This document shows, one piece after another, positions 60,030 through 61,160 of a stretch of DNA of 61,160 nucleotides. Position 1 is the first letter of the stretch. Each line of letters begins with the position of its first letter. The notes beneath the pieces were generated by a model. It worked only from the letters and a program-made list of their open reading frames with translations, did no database searches and was not told the origin of the DNA. A program made the position numbers and the translations under genes. Source of the stretch: Anaerolineales bacterium (GTDB lineage Bacteria > Chloroflexota > Anaerolineae > Anaerolineales > Villigracilaceae); NCBI GenBank assembly GCA_016927315.1, contig JAFGMV010000089.1:1-61160 (forward strand), given 5' to 3'.

Positions 60030-61160
60030 TTGATTTCATCCTTTCGAACCGGGATTTTTAGACCCACGGCAGCGCCTTTCCCAGGCCGGCTGAACACTAT
60101 AAACTCTGCGCCGATCAGTTCGGCGCGCTCACGCATCCCTCGCAGCCCGTATCGATTAGCTGCGAAAGCTTCTTCCGGAGAAAAACCCCGGCCATCATCC
60201 TTCACTTCAATCACCAGCTTTTCCGCTTCCATAACAGCCTTTAAAATGACATGACGCGCATCCGCATGCTTGCGTATATTCGTCAGGGCTTCCTGAACGA
60301 TCCGGCTGATTTGAGCCTGGACGTTGGCAGGGAGTTCAGATGAGATTTCCAAGTCTGAGACAAAGACAGGGATACCAACCGTCTGTTCAAAATCAATGGC
60401 TGCCTTCTTCAGCCACTCGGCAAAACAGACTTCAGGTGCGCTCCGCAGGTTATCGATTGCCTGCCGGGCATCAAGATAGGCATCCGACAGTATCCGGTGA
60501 CAGGCATCCAAAATACCGGCAGCGGTTTCATACTCTCCTTTGCCAAGGATGTTCTTCACCCTGGAAGCCTCCATTTTCAAGAACGCAAGGGTCTGCGCCA
60601 GGCCATCATGAATTTCACGCGCCAGGCGGACCCGTTCTCCAATAATGGCCTGGTACTTAATCTGGGCAACCCGCATGTCGGGAAATTCAATGGCATCCAG
60701 GTCTATCAGTTGAATATCTTTTAGAATCTGCCGTTCCACTGCGCGTGTCTGGTTTGCGATCAGCGCCAGATCGACCAGTCGAACCATCTCAGACAGGAAA
60801 CGATGGATATCTTCCTCTATTTCAGGCGCCGCTTTATCGAAATAAAAATTTAGAGCGCCAAATTCACGTCCATTGCTGCGTAAGCCAACACAAAAGACCT
60901 TCTCTGCACCAACAGTCTCCCGCAGCAAAATACACTCCCTGCCTGCCTGGCGAACCTCACAAATCTTGCAGGTTTGTCGAGACACCGGTTCAGATAATCG
61001 CGCTTCCCACACCTGGGTACTGGTCTGTGGTATTTGCCCGCTGGTAAAGCATCGAAAAGATTGTCCCCATTCATCAAAGGGAATGAACGAACAACCTGAA
61101 GCATCAAGCAGATCGCAACCGACGTTCATTGCTGAACGAATGATCGCCTCTTTATCATTA
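60026..61160 (-). CDS. GAF sensor histidine kinase, 5' end outside the window
   Basis: At least 378 residues in the window; the frame stays open beyond an internal ATG at 61129 (NDKEAIIRSAMNVGCDLL) and matches a GAF domain start, so the gene is truncated by the window edge. GAF domain, then a cysteine cluster TCKICEVRQAGREC (C-x2-C-x8-C), then HisKA_3 with the H-box RLAREIHDGLAQTLAFLKME and HATPase_c with IEVKDDGRGF and YGLRGMRERAELIGAEF. The NarX/NreB-like kinase is coupled by ATGA overlap to the regulator. The cysteines could hold a metal or redox-active centre; function of this region is inference. Confidence 0.93.
   Translation of the reverse strand, partial: NDKEAIIRSAMNVGCDLLDASGCSFIPFDEWGQSFRCFTSGQIPQTSTQVWEARLSEPVSRQTCKICEVRQAGRECILLRETVGAEKVFCVGLRSNGREFGALNFYFDKAAPEIEEDIHRFLSEMVRLVDLALIANQTRAVERQILKDIQLIDLDAIEFPDMRVAQIKYQAIIGERVRLAREIHDGLAQTLAFLKMEASRVKNILGKGEYETAAGILDACHRILSDAYLDARQAIDNLRSAPEVCFAEWLKKAAIDFEQTVGIPVFVSDLEISSELPANVQAQISRIVQEALTNIRKHADARHVILKAVMEAEKLVIEVKDDGRGFSPEEAFAANRYGLRGMRERAELIGAEFIVFSRPGKGAAVGLKIPVRKDEIK

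Noticed and set aside
1-61160. CRISPR arrays, tRNA, rRNA, insertion sequences and phage genes
   Set aside because: I looked through the gaps and gene set and found no repeat-spacer pattern, cloverleaf with the TTCRA loop, rRNA signature or transposase/integrase motif.

Overview
The window looks like a chromosomal segment of a Chloroflexota bacterium, most likely class Anaerolineae. This is inferred from gene content: a caa3-type oxidase operon with a half-length heme A synthase fused to heme O synthase, a type 2 isoleucyl-tRNA synthetase under a T-box, a selenium/molybdenum hydroxylase accessory set, GldA/GldF/GldG-like transport genes, GtrA and many short lipoproteins. Base composition is moderate and even. 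I see no phage, insertion sequence, CRISPR array, rRNA or tRNA. No 16S gene is present, so taxonomy stays an inference.

Layout. 1-1400: sparse DNA with one small lipoprotein gene and two long non-coding stretches. 1424-5900: a small membrane protein and a YtxH protein, a methyltransferase, scpB (minus strand) and two lipoproteins, one with a G5 domain and a propeller. 5942-13345: a tightly packed nine-gene plus-strand unit (UDP-sugar epimerase/decarboxylase, GtrA, small protein, acyl-CoA thioesterase, chelatase-type AAA+ ATPase, membrane protein, GT39-like glycosyltransferase, UroD-like protein, rsmD). 13568-13747: a 59-residue Flp pilin gene on the minus strand. 14078-19977: a HerA-like ATPase, an adenosine-specific kinase family protein, a phosphoribosyltransferase, manA and a cyclic-nucleotide-domain histidine kinase. 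20006-21508: NUDIX and class II aldolase on the minus strand.

21960-32458 centres on molybdenum hydroxylase biology. A FAD/[2Fe-2S] fusion subunit and a molybdopterin subunit of a xanthine-dehydrogenase-type enzyme flank a small membrane protein. They are followed by a broken and an intact DUF1361 gene. Past a serine hydrolase lie yqeB, a yqeC-mocA fusion and a second mocA-like gene carrying one in-frame TAG. 32534-38631 holds lipid genes (diacylglycerol-kinase type, PlsC-like), a cystathionine-synthase-type PLP enzyme, GNAT, class II aldolase, a deazaflavin-type protein and a FecR/alpha-beta-hydrolase lipoprotein.

38851-42421 is ileS with its T-box leader and promoter. It is divergent from an alpha-galactosidase unit. 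44703-48581 is an ABC-2 exporter with GldG and DUF4340 partners, then rpoD with its own promoter and terminator. 49983-51326 is a 5TM-GAF sensor. 51437-58819 (minus) is an eight-gene caa3 oxidase operon containing subunits II, I and IV/III, then Sco, PCuAC, a cupredoxin-like protein, Surf1 and CtaA-CtaB. It covers catalytic subunits, copper delivery and heme A synthesis in one unit. Upstream are a receiver-like protein, a NarL-type regulator and a GAF histidine kinase that runs off the right edge and may sense redox or gas signals.

Promoters often show an extended -10 (TGnTATAAT). Some sit so close to the ATG that leaderless transcripts are predicted.
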